A stretch of DNA of 64,000 bases from Saccharopolyspora rectivirgula DSM 43747 (lineage in GTDB: Bacteria; Actinomycetota; Actinomycetes; Mycobacteriales; Pseudonocardiaceae), in contig NZ_AYJW01000013.1 of assembly GCF_000497205.1 (NCBI RefSeq), positions 1 through 64,000 on the forward strand, given 5' to 3'. The position numbers were made by a program, and so were the translations under genes. A model generated the notes under the pieces. That model was not told where the DNA came from. It was given only the letters and a program-made list of their open reading frames with translations, and searched no databases. The first letter of the stretch is position 1. The number at the start of each line of letters is the position of its first letter. Of this stretch, positions 57,716 to 64,000 are shown one piece after another.

Positions 57716-58810
57716 CTATCCGCACAACGGGCAAGGCTTGCCACGGGTACGAAGCGCACACGGGTCCTGCACGTTCCGGCAGCGGAACCAGCCCTCGGCA
57801 CCGGCGTCCGCCGGAGTGTCCACTTCGATGGGTTTGGTCCGCGTTGGTCCGTCGAGGCCGTTGCGACGGCAGAAGTCGTCGTCGTAGACGGTGTGCCAGT
57901 AGCGGTGCGGGCCGTCCGGGAAAACTGCCGCCACCCGGTCCGTCCCGAGCTCCCAGGCGCACCAAGCGGCGACGAGTCCGACCGCACCGGTGCTCCACCC
58001 GCCGGCCACGAAGGTGTCGGCGGCGATGCTGCGGCAAGCCTGCACCGACTCGGCTGGCCCGACCCAATGGACCTCGTCGAACGCCTCGTAGCAGACGTTG
58101 GCCGGGTGGATGCTGCTGCCCAGGCCGCGCATGACGCGGTGCCGGTTGGGTTGGCCGAAGATGGCCGAACCGGGGGTGTCCACGCCGATGATGCGCGCGT
58201 CCGGGAAGATCTCGCGCACCACCGAAGCGATTCCGGCGCTGTGCCCGCCGGTTCCGACGCTGCAGACCACGGCGTCCAGCTCACCGCACTGCTCCACCAG
58301 TTCCAGGCCCAATTCCCGGTAGCCCAGCGCGTTGTCGGGATTGTTGTACTGATCCGGCCAATAGGCCTGGGGAAGGCGGGCCAGCAGCTCGTGGACGCGG
58401 TCCAGCCGGGCCCGTTGCCAACCACCCGTCGGGTGCGGTGTGCTGACAACCGACAGCTCCGCCCCGTAGGAGCGGAGCAAGTTCCTGGTCATGGCGTCGA
58501 TTTCGCGGTCGGCGACGATGGCCACCGGGTGTCCCAGCGCCGTTCCCACGAAGGCCAGCCCGAGGGCCAGGGTGCCGCTGCTGGATTCCACGACCGTCCC
58601 ACCTGGTGCGAGTTCTCCGCGGAATCTGGCGCCTTGGATCATGGACAGCGCAGCTCGAGCTTTCATCCCGCCCGGGGTGCAGCCCTCCAGCTTCGCCCAG
58701 AATCCCGGGTGCTGCTTGGGGAACGGCGTTCTCACGCGCAACACCGGGGTGTTTCCGATGAGGTCCAACAGCGACTCGCAACGCGGCAGAGTGGACTGCT
58801 GAAGTGTCAC
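57716..58810 (-). CDS. SbnA-like PLP enzyme of the cysteine-synthase family, Cys4 tail
   Basis: The 364-residue fold-type II PLP enzyme resembles SbnA, which joins O-phosphoserine and glutamate on the way to diaminopropionate in staphyloferrin B synthesis. Shared traits are LLDLIGNTPVL, FPKQH, FWAKLE, VDTPGSAIFG, FVAGGWSTGAV and PDGPHRYWHTVYDDDF. Two active-site loops differ: the PLP Lys50 lies in PGGMKARA where the family has PGGSxKDR, and ESSSGTLALGLA replaces TSGNTG. The C-terminus has four Cys (344, 351, 360, 363). GTG 58810 overlaps the DUF364 stop by 4 nt. Confidence 0.88.
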   Translation of the reverse strand: MTLQQSTLPRCESLLDLIGNTPVLRVRTPFPKQHPGFWAKLEGCTPGGMKARAALSMIQGARFRGELAPGGTVVESSSGTLALGLAFVGTALGHPVAIVADREIDAMTRNLLRSYGAELSVVSTPHPTGGWQRARLDRVHELLARLPQAYWPDQYNNPDNALGYRELGLELVEQCGELDAVVCSVGTGGHSAGIASVVREIFPDARIIGVDTPGSAIFGQPNRHRVMRGLGSSIHPANVCYEAFDEVHWVGPAESVQACRSIAADTFVAGGWSTGAVGLVAAWCAWELGTDRVAAVFPDGPHRYWHTVYDDDFCRRNGLDGPTRTKPIEVDTPADAGAEGWFRCRNVQDPCALRTRGKPCPLCG

Positions 58811-59646
58811 GGTCGATCTTCGCCCCAAGTGGTGTAGGTGTAGATGCTCGTTGCGCCACCGGCAAGCCAGAAGAACGGGTACGGTTCGGCGGAGAGCGCG
58901 TCAACGCCGCTGCCGAGCAGTTCTCGGAACACCGCGGCACCGCTCTGCGCGAAAACCGTCAAGGGAATTCCCCGGCTGGAACACCGGTCCGCGATGTCTT
59001 CGAAAGTGCCGTTGCCCAACGTCATTCCGGTGGCGAGCACAGCGTCCGAAGTGGAAATTGCTGCCGCGTGGTCGGTGAGCACGGGTTCGTCCCACTCGGT
59101 CCGACCACCGCGCAGATCACAGGGCACGTACTGCAGTCCGCGCTCGCGCAGCGCGGCCAACAACGAGTTGACCACCCCGATGACCGCGACCCGTTGCCCA
59201 GGCCTGGCTCGAAGGAGCCCGGTGACGACCTCGGCCCGGTGCACGGACTTCGCCAAGGAATCCCCCGGCGGGATCACCACCGGTCGGGACAGCGGGTGCT
59301 GGTCGTGCGGGCACAGCTGGGACAGGTAGGCGTCCAAGGCCGCCACCCGCACCGGCTGTTTCGGGTGCTGCAGCAACTGATCGACGCCGCAGCCGGCGAA
59401 CTCGGCGACCTCGGCGTGATCGAGCTCGCCGGGCTCCACGGCGCAGGAACCGACCGCAGCCCCCACCCGCAAGCTGAGCACGGTGTTGCCGTACCCGGTC
59501 TTGCGACCGGTGTGCCGGGCTGCTTGCACGGTCAGGAAAGCAACGGAAACCCTGGCCTCAGCAGCAGATGCCGAGCCCGTTCGCGACCGGACGCCTTCGA
59601 TCACCCGGTCAAGAGGGGTATTCGTTTTTTCGCAGAAGGGGATCAC
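58807..59646 (-). CDS. DUF364/DUF4213 protein (putative heavy-metal chelation domain)
   Basis: The 279-residue protein has an N-terminal DUF4213-like half (GYGNTVLSLRVGAAVGSCAV, then HAEVAEFAG) and a Rossmann-like DUF364 half (VAVIGVVNSLLAALRERG, then VLATGMTLGNGTFEDI). The solved DUF364 structure combines enolase-like and Rossmann-like folds and was proposed to act in heavy-metal chelation; no reaction is established. GTG 59646 has GGAG 5 nt upstream. It is the first gene of the operon behind the riboswitch. Confidence 0.87.
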   Translation of the reverse strand: MIPFCEKTNTPLDRVIEGVRSRTGSASAAEARVSVAFLTVQAARHTGRKTGYGNTVLSLRVGAAVGSCAVEPGELDHAEVAEFAGCGVDQLLQHPKQPVRVAALDAYLSQLCPHDQHPLSRPVVIPPGDSLAKSVHRAEVVTGLLRARPGQRVAVIGVVNSLLAALRERGLQYVPCDLRGGRTEWDEPVLTDHAAAISTSDAVLATGMTLGNGTFEDIADRCSSRGIPLTVFAQSGAAVFRELLGSGVDALSAEPYPFFWLAGGATSIYTYTTWGEDRP

Positions 59647-59708
59647 CAGAACTCCGGACAGCTGAGCCTACTTCCACCGCAGGGGGCTGCTCGGGCAGCA
59701 GCGTCCGG

Positions 59709-59783
59709 TCACCTGGCGGCGCGAGGAAGAAGCGAGAACGCCGCGTTGGGCGAGAACAGCTGGAAATCGAGCTGGACGTGCAC
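59709..59783 (-). CDS. 24-residue leader ORF between riboswitch and operon
   Basis: GTG 59783 follows GGAGGAGG (59797-59790) by 6 nt, the strongest ribosome-binding site in this part of the window. The frame reads VHVQLDFQLF... and ends with LLPRAAR and TGA, 24 residues, 62 nt before the DUF364 start. It has no run of regulatory codons. It could be a translated leader that couples riboswitch state to operon expression, or a fortuitous frame. Confidence 0.5.
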   Translation of the reverse strand: MHVQLDFQLFSPNAAFSLLPRAAR

Positions 59784-59824
59784 CAGATACCTCCTCCGGG
59801 GCTCCTCGACCCCGTACGAATCGG

Positions 59825-59972
59825 CACGACGGTGCCAGTCTCCTGACTCGCGGATCGTCGCTGTCCTCCAGCCTTCCCACCGATACCGGCAGTGGCATCA
59901 CAGGAGGCAGCTCCCCGGCTCACAGTGGCGGGACCGTGCCGGATTCGCACCGGCTTCCTGCACACCGTCGCT
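59825..59972 (-). promoter_or_regulatory. cobalamin (B12) riboswitch
   Basis: The minus strand carries the conserved cobalamin aptamer. In 5'-3' order: a P1 strand GACGGTG (59969-59963), the core GCCGGTGCGAATCCGGC (about 59955-59939), the CCCGCCACTGTGA element (59932-59920), AAGGCTGGAGG, and the B12 box AGTCAGGAGACTGGC (59848-59834), which runs into the P1 partner CACCGTC (59834-59828). Binding of a cobalamin should shut off the downstream operon. The 3' P1 strand can instead form GGCAC(CGTC)GTGCC, an alternative hairpin. Confidence 0.95.
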
Positions 59973-60041
59973 TTCGTCTTCTGCTGTGCGGTAGCGGGGC
60001 CCGGACGTCGCAGCAGCTGCTCGGCTCCGCTCCGGGCGCCC

Positions 60042-60047
60042 ATACTA
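60042..60047 (-). promoter_or_regulatory. putative -10 of the riboswitch operon
   Basis: TAGTAT on the minus strand (60047-60042) would start transcription near 60035, giving about 65 nt before the aptamer and a leader of about 390 nt in total. The -35 region (TTTCGG or TTCGGG, spacer 17-18) is weak. Confidence 0.45.
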
Positions 60048-60198
60048 GATCTTTCCAGTTACCCCCGAAAGGTGTGAACAAGCACAGGTAACAGACAGCA
60101 CATCCGGCCCGGAACGCCCGGTCCGGGCGCACCACGACGCGGAAGCGCTCCCACGGGTCGAAGGTGGGCGAGCGGTCGGAACAGGAGACCGGAGCAGA

Positions 60199-60723
60199 TC
60201 AGTCCTGCCAGCGGTACACCCCGGCACCCTGCGCGTAGGACAGGTGACCGCCGAGAGCTCCACCGATCGAGACGGTGGCCAGTCCCAGCCCGGCCCACAG
60301 GCGTCCGGCCGGGTGCCCGTGCCGGCTGCGCCGCACGTAGGCGATCAGGAAGCAGCTGGCGGAGAGCCCGTTGGACAGCGCGTGCAGCGCCGCGACGCGG
60401 CGTTGCGCCGTGCCCAGGCCGGCGAGATCGGCCAATCCCGCGGTGATCGCGGGCACCGTCGCCAGCAGTCCGAACCCGACTACCCGGCGCGCCGTCTCCG
60501 GCTGGTCGAACGCCAGCTCGAGCACCGGTGCGCTCACCCACGCGCCGATCGGCACGGTCACCGCCAGCGGATGCACCGGATGACCGAGCCACGAACCCCG
60601 CAGCAGACCGCTGATCCCGGGACTCTTCCCCAAAATCCGGCGGACCAGGCGTGCCGCGGCGGCGGACTGCTGGTCGAACGTGTCCACTCGCTCGGCTCGG
60701 TTGAGGAGGTCGCGCACGAACAT
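60199..60723 (-). CDS. DUF2231 membrane protein
   Basis: The 174-residue protein has four hydrophobic segments after a polar N-terminus of about 40 residues and the DUF2231 hallmark SWLGHPVHPLAVTVPIGAW with LSNGLSASCFLIAYVRR. Function unknown; some relatives are proposed redox or haem membrane proteins. A GAGGGGG site precedes ATG 60723. It is upstream of the riboswitch on the same strand, with about 150 nt between its stop and the proposed riboswitch-operon promoter. Confidence 0.85.
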   Translation of the reverse strand: MFVRDLLNRAERVDTFDQQSAAAARLVRRILGKSPGISGLLRGSWLGHPVHPLAVTVPIGAWVSAPVLELAFDQPETARRVVGFGLLATVPAITAGLADLAGLGTAQRRVAALHALSNGLSASCFLIAYVRRSRHGHPAGRLWAGLGLATVSIGGALGGHLSYAQGAGVYRWQD

Positions 60724-61009
60724 GACACCGGACTACCCCCTCATCAACCGCGGCAACCCACTTCCCCGCCCGGACTCCGGTGCCGCGGCCGACCGGCGCA
60801 CCGCGCGAGAGCTCCCCGAACGCCTCGTCGAACCGCCGTTCCCGGCAGCCCGGTGCAGCGATCTGCCACCAGGAGACCACCGGCTCCCGGGAACGGCACC
60901 CGTGGAATCCTGCTGCCGGCCGGTGCGATGGGAACGAATGATCGGGCACCATAGCGGTCGAGCCCTCCGGCCCACAGCCGCGGGCGCACCAGTTCCCAGG
61001 AGGATCGCG

Positions 61010-61642
61010 ATGGCAGCCAATTCGCAGCACCGAGCAATTCCGGAGGGCCGGGCGGACGTCCACGACCAGGTGCTCTCCCGGCTGCAGCAGTTCTCCCCGC
61101 GCTCGCTGCCGGATGCCGCCAAGCGGGCTGCCGCGGTGGCCGTGCCCATCGTCCTGACCGGAGGTTCACCCGGGATCTGGTTGACTCGCCGGGCGGCCGG
61201 GTTGCGCGCGCATTCCGGCCAGTTCGCGCTGCCCGGAGGACGCCTGGATCCCGGTGAAACAGCTGAGCAGGCCGCGTTGCGGGAATTGCACGAAGAGATC
61301 GGGGTGTCCGCTGACAGCGTGCTGGGCCGTCTTGACGACTACCCGACGCGCTCCGGCTACGTCATCACCCCGGTCGTGGTGTGGATCGGAGAACAACCGC
61401 AGGTGCGCCCGAATCCCGCCGAGGTGGCCGAGGTCTACTTGATCCCGTTCACCGAACTCGATGTCGAGCCGCGGTTCGAATACATCTCCGAATCGGAGCG
61501 ACCTGTCATCCAACTCCCGCTGCTCGACACGATGATCCACGCGCCGACGGCCGCGGTGCTGTTCCAGTTCCGGGAGCTGTGCCTGCACGGTCGTCCGACC
61601 CGGGTGGCCCATTTCGAACAGCCGGTGTTCGCCTGGCGCTGA
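61010..61642 (+). CDS. Nudix hydrolase, CoA pyrophosphatase (NudL) type
   Basis: The 210-residue protein has a Nudix box at about 77-99: GRLDPGE, then REL and EEIG, the GX5EX7REUXEEXGU pattern. FALPGGRLD and the LTRRAAGLRAHSGQ upstream segment are typical of the CoA-diphosphatase subfamily. The family hydrolyses CoA or its derivatives to phosphopantetheine and 3',5'-ADP. AGGAGG lies 6 nt upstream of ATG 61010. Confidence 0.92.
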   Translation: MAANSQHRAIPEGRADVHDQVLSRLQQFSPRSLPDAAKRAAAVAVPIVLTGGSPGIWLTRRAAGLRAHSGQFALPGGRLDPGETAEQAALRELHEEIGVSADSVLGRLDDYPTRSGYVITPVVVWIGEQPQVRPNPAEVAEVYLIPFTELDVEPRFEYISESERPVIQLPLLDTMIHAPTAAVLFQFRELCLHGRPTRVAHFEQPVFAWR

Positions 61643-61707
61643 CCAGTTCCAACGCTCCCACCCCTCACCTCATCAGCGTAGTCTGTACTCCGAGGGGGAG
61701 AGAGAAC

Positions 61708-62670
61708 ATGCAGCAGCGAACACGCGGGCTGCTCATCGCAGCGCTTTTCGGACTGGCCACGCTCATCAGTGCCTGCACGCAACCACCGCCCCAAGGGCCT
61801 CCCCGGCAAACCGGGGAGCCGGCACCCGCCCCAGCACCCGCACCGCCGGGCGCGCCATCGCGGGTGGCCGCTCCGGCTTTGGGCGTGAAGGTCGACAACG
61901 TGGCCGCGGCCCGACCGCCGACCGGGCTGGCTCCGGCAGAAGTGGTCTACGTCGAACCGGTCGAGGGGGGTTTCACCCGACTGCTGGCGTTGTACGGGGA
62001 GCAGAAACCCCCGGTGGTCGGTCCGGTGCGCAGCGCGCGGGAAAGCGATCTGCAGCTGCTCGCCCAGTACGGCCGTCCCGCGCTCGCCTTTTCCGGCGCT
62101 GCTCCGGAGCTTTTGCCGCTGGTGTCCGACGCCTCGGTGGTCGACGTCTCGAGCGAACGGGAACCCGGCTCCTACTACCGGGATCCCGAACGGGAGAGCC
62201 CCAACAACCTGTTCCTGCGGCCGGAGCAGCTGCCCGAGGGGGAACCGCTGAAGACCGACGCGCTGCCGCGCATCGGCACTCCGCCGGCTGGTGGCACGCC
62301 GACCAACGACTACGAGGTGCGCTACTCCTCGGCCACCGTCGGTTTCACGTGGTCTGCCGAACAAGGGCAGTGGCTGGTTTCCATGGACGGAAAGCCGTAC
62401 ACGGCGGTGGACAGCGGGCGCGTTGCGACTCCCACGGTCATCGTCCAAAAAGTCTCCACTCACGACTCGGTGATCCGGGACGCCGCCGGCAATCCTTCCC
62501 CGGTGGCGCAAACCGTCGGCAGCGGTCAGGTGACCGTGCTCCGGGACGGAAAGGCCTTCGAGGGCAACTGGAACCGGCCAGCCCCGGAGGAACCGACCAC
62601 CTACACCGGATCGGACGGCCAGCCGATCCCCGTCGCGCCAGGCCAGGTTTGGATCGTGCTCGCGCCGTGA
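61708..62670 (+). CDS. DUF3048 lipoprotein
   Basis: The 320-residue protein has a signal peptide with a lipobox (ALFGLATLISAC, Cys about 23), a Pro/Ala-rich linker, and a DUF3048 domain from about residue 55 (LGVKVDNVAAARPPTGL, VGPVRSARESDLQLL). Firmicute relatives (YerB) are lipoproteins of unknown role. AGGGGGAG precedes ATG 61708. CapA follows 12 nt later, suggesting an operon. Confidence 0.9.
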   Translation: MQQRTRGLLIAALFGLATLISACTQPPPQGPPRQTGEPAPAPAPAPPGAPSRVAAPALGVKVDNVAAARPPTGLAPAEVVYVEPVEGGFTRLLALYGEQKPPVVGPVRSARESDLQLLAQYGRPALAFSGAAPELLPLVSDASVVDVSSEREPGSYYRDPERESPNNLFLRPEQLPEGEPLKTDALPRIGTPPAGGTPTNDYEVRYSSATVGFTWSAEQGQWLVSMDGKPYTAVDSGRVATPTVIVQKVSTHDSVIRDAAGNPSPVAQTVGSGQVTVLRDGKAFEGNWNRPAPEEPTTYTGSDGQPIPVAPGQVWIVLAP

Positions 62671-62682
62671 CGGAGCACCACC

Positions 62683-63795
62683 ATGCCGCCGCACGCCGTT
62701 TCGCTCGCGCTGACCGGTGACGTGATGCTCGGCCGCGGGGTCGACCAAGTCCTCCCGCACCCCGGCAGCCGGGAACTCCGGGAGCCGTGCATCTCCGACG
62801 CGCTCCACTACGTGGCCAGCGCGGAACGGCGCAGTGGCGCGATTCCCCGACCGGTGGCGTTCAGCTGGCCGTGGGGAGAGGCCCTGGATGCGTTGCGGGA
62901 AGCGGATGCGAGGATCATCAACCTGGAAACCGCCATCACCGATTCGGATGATTTCGCCGCGCGCAAGCAGGTGCACTACCGGTTGAACCCGGCGAACCTG
63001 GAAGCCGTCTCGGTGGCCGCCCCGGACGTGTGCGTCCTGTCCAACAACCACACTCTGGACTTCGGTCGGCGCGGGCTCGAAGACACCCTGCGCCACCTGG
63101 AACACCACGGCCTGAACCAGGTGGGGGCCGGTGGCGAGCTGGCCCAGGCAAGACGTCCAGCGGTGGTCCGCACCGTCCGCGGCGAGCTCCGGGTGTTCGG
63201 CTGCGGGGCTTCCTCCAGCGGCATCCCGGCCAGTTGGGCCGCGACCGAACACCGCGCCGGGGTCAACCACCTGCCGGAGATCTCCCCGGAAACCGCCCAC
63301 GAGGTGCTCGAGCACGTCCAACAGCACCGGGGGGCGAACGGGCTGACCGTGGTCTCGCTGCACTGGGGCAGCAACTGGGGTTACCGGGTGCCGCAGGCGC
63401 ACGTCGACTTCGCCCACCGCCTCGTCGACGGCGGTGTTGACGTCGTGCACGGCCACTCCTCGCACCACCCCCGGCCGGTGGAGGTGTACCGGGGGAAGCT
63501 CATCCTGTACGGCTGCGGTGACTTCATCGACGACTACGAGGGGATCTCCGGTCACCGGGAGTACCGGGACGAGCTGCGGCTGCTCTACTCGGCGTCGGTG
63601 CTTCCCGGCAGCGGAGAACTCGTCGACCTGCGCATGCTGCCGTTGCGGGCCCACCAGCTGCGCCTGCGTCCGGCCAGTGAAGCGGAGACCAGCTGGCTGC
63701 AGACCACGCTGCACCGGATCAGCGCCCCTTTCGGCAGCCGGATCGAACGCAGCGGCCGCGAACTCGTCCTCGCCACGCCATCGCGGGCTGGTTAG
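62683..63795 (+). CDS. CapA-family protein (PGA_cap metallophosphatase-like)
   Basis: The 370-residue protein has the CapA fold signatures TGDVMLGRGVD, INLETAIT, NNHTLDFG, LHWGSNWGY and HGHSSHHPRPVEVY, which carry the predicted metal-binding Asp/His residues. CapA-type proteins take part in poly-gamma-glutamate or cell-envelope metabolism. No signal peptide or membrane helix is seen, so it is probably cytoplasmic. GGAG lies 9 nt upstream of the ATG. Confidence 0.9.
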   Translation: MPPHAVSLALTGDVMLGRGVDQVLPHPGSRELREPCISDALHYVASAERRSGAIPRPVAFSWPWGEALDALREADARIINLETAITDSDDFAARKQVHYRLNPANLEAVSVAAPDVCVLSNNHTLDFGRRGLEDTLRHLEHHGLNQVGAGGELAQARRPAVVRTVRGELRVFGCGASSSGIPASWAATEHRAGVNHLPEISPETAHEVLEHVQQHRGANGLTVVSLHWGSNWGYRVPQAHVDFAHRLVDGGVDVVHGHSSHHPRPVEVYRGKLILYGCGDFIDDYEGISGHREYRDELRLLYSASVLPGSGELVDLRMLPLRAHQLRLRPASEAETSWLQTTLHRISAPFGSRIERSGRELVLATPSRAG

Positions 63796-63824
63796 CGACG
63801 GGAGCGAGCGGTTTCCGCGCCGGT

Positions 63825-63830
63825 AGGCTG
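63825..63830 (+). promoter_or_regulatory. putative -10 for the RluA-like gene (leaderless start)
   Basis: TAGGCT (63825-63830) lies 7 nt upstream of ATG 63838 and no Shine-Dalgarno is present. In actinobacteria this spacing is typical of leaderless transcripts that begin at the A of the ATG. Confidence 0.45.
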
Positions 63831-63837
63831 GGGCGCG

Positions 63838-64000
63838 ATGCGCCGCAAGTCGACTTCCCCGGTCCAGCACGCGATCCCACCCACCCGGCTGCGCTTGCCG
63901 AGCACCGGACGTTGGGAAACGCTGCGGGACCACCTCGTGGAGCGGTTGCCGAAGCTGCCCGCCGACTGCATCGACCGGATGCTGGCCGAAGGCCGGGTGC
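63838..64000 (+). CDS. RluA-type pseudouridine synthase (N-terminal part, cut by window edge)
   Basis: The first 54 codons read MRRKSTSPVQHAIPPTRLRL, then a segment with WETLRDHLVERLP and a C-terminal CIDRMLAEGRV. This matches the N-terminus of actinobacterial RluA-like pseudouridylate synthases, with their S4-like RNA-binding start. The catalytic Asp lies beyond the window. No ribosome-binding site; a -10-like TAGGCT is 7 nt upstream. Confidence 0.78.
   Translation, partial: MRRKSTSPVQHAIPPTRLRLPSTGRWETLRDHLVERLPKLPADCIDRMLAEGRV

Noticed and set aside
60724-61009. Plus-strand open frame upstream of the Nudix gene
   Set aside because: The frame runs into the Nudix gene, but AGGAGG 6 nt before ATG 61010 marks the real start; the upstream part has no domain.

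Overview
The window is high-GC actinobacterial chromosome, most likely from the Pseudonocardiales (a Saccharopolyspora-like organism). GTG starts are frequent. The gene content includes a mycobacterial-type InhA/FabG pair, a very large CtpI-type P-ATPase, an F420/LLM-class oxidoreductase and DUF5313. I saw no transposase, integrase, CRISPR array, rRNA or tRNA. Most genes are ordinary chromosomal loci, and many convergent gene ends are closed by clear hairpins.

Layout. Positions 0.4-11.5 kb hold hemH-inhA-fabG and a moxR-DUF58-VWA operon, a neighbourhood that resembles the mycobacterial acn-moxR-inhA-hemH region. Here it is split by a FAD/Fe-S oxidoreductase, a DUF72 protein and an MgtC protein. 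11.7-23.5 kb holds a MobA-like transferase, a sirtuin, the 1445-residue P-ATPase with small ORFs on either side, an EamA transporter, aconitase and a methyltransferase. 24-30 kb holds a flavin monooxygenase, a uracil/xanthine permease, and a group made of a GCS2-type carboxylate-amine ligase, a haem-oxygenase-like protein, a CDGSH protein and a HemK-like methyltransferase. 30-36 kb holds a P450 with its ferredoxin and TetR regulator, then a pyrimidine/hydantoin catabolic group (LLM oxidoreductase, hydantoinase, beta-ureidopropionase). 36.6-51.3 kb is a mix of housekeeping, stress and membrane genes: DUF5313, a proline-rich membrane protein, NmrA, two TetR regulators, a medium-chain reductase, threonine dehydratase, amidase, a rubrerythrin-VIT1 fusion, an Rv2629-like protein, a DJ-1/PfpI protein, 6-phosphogluconate dehydrogenase, an enoyl-CoA hydratase and a YhgE-like protein. 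60.2-64 kb holds DUF2231, a CoA-type Nudix hydrolase, a DUF3048 lipoprotein, a CapA protein and the start of a RluA-type pseudouridine synthase.

The standout is at 51.6-60.0 kb on the minus strand. A clear cobalamin riboswitch precedes a tight seven-gene operon: DUF364 protein, SbnA-like PLP enzyme, MFS transporter, family-5 solute-binding lipoprotein, two Opp/Dpp permeases and a fused double ATPase. Most junctions overlap by 4 nt. The parts match a make-export-reimport metallophore system placed under vitamin B12 control, which suggests cobalt acquisition. A 24-codon leader ORF with a near-perfect Shine-Dalgarno lies between the aptamer and the first gene.
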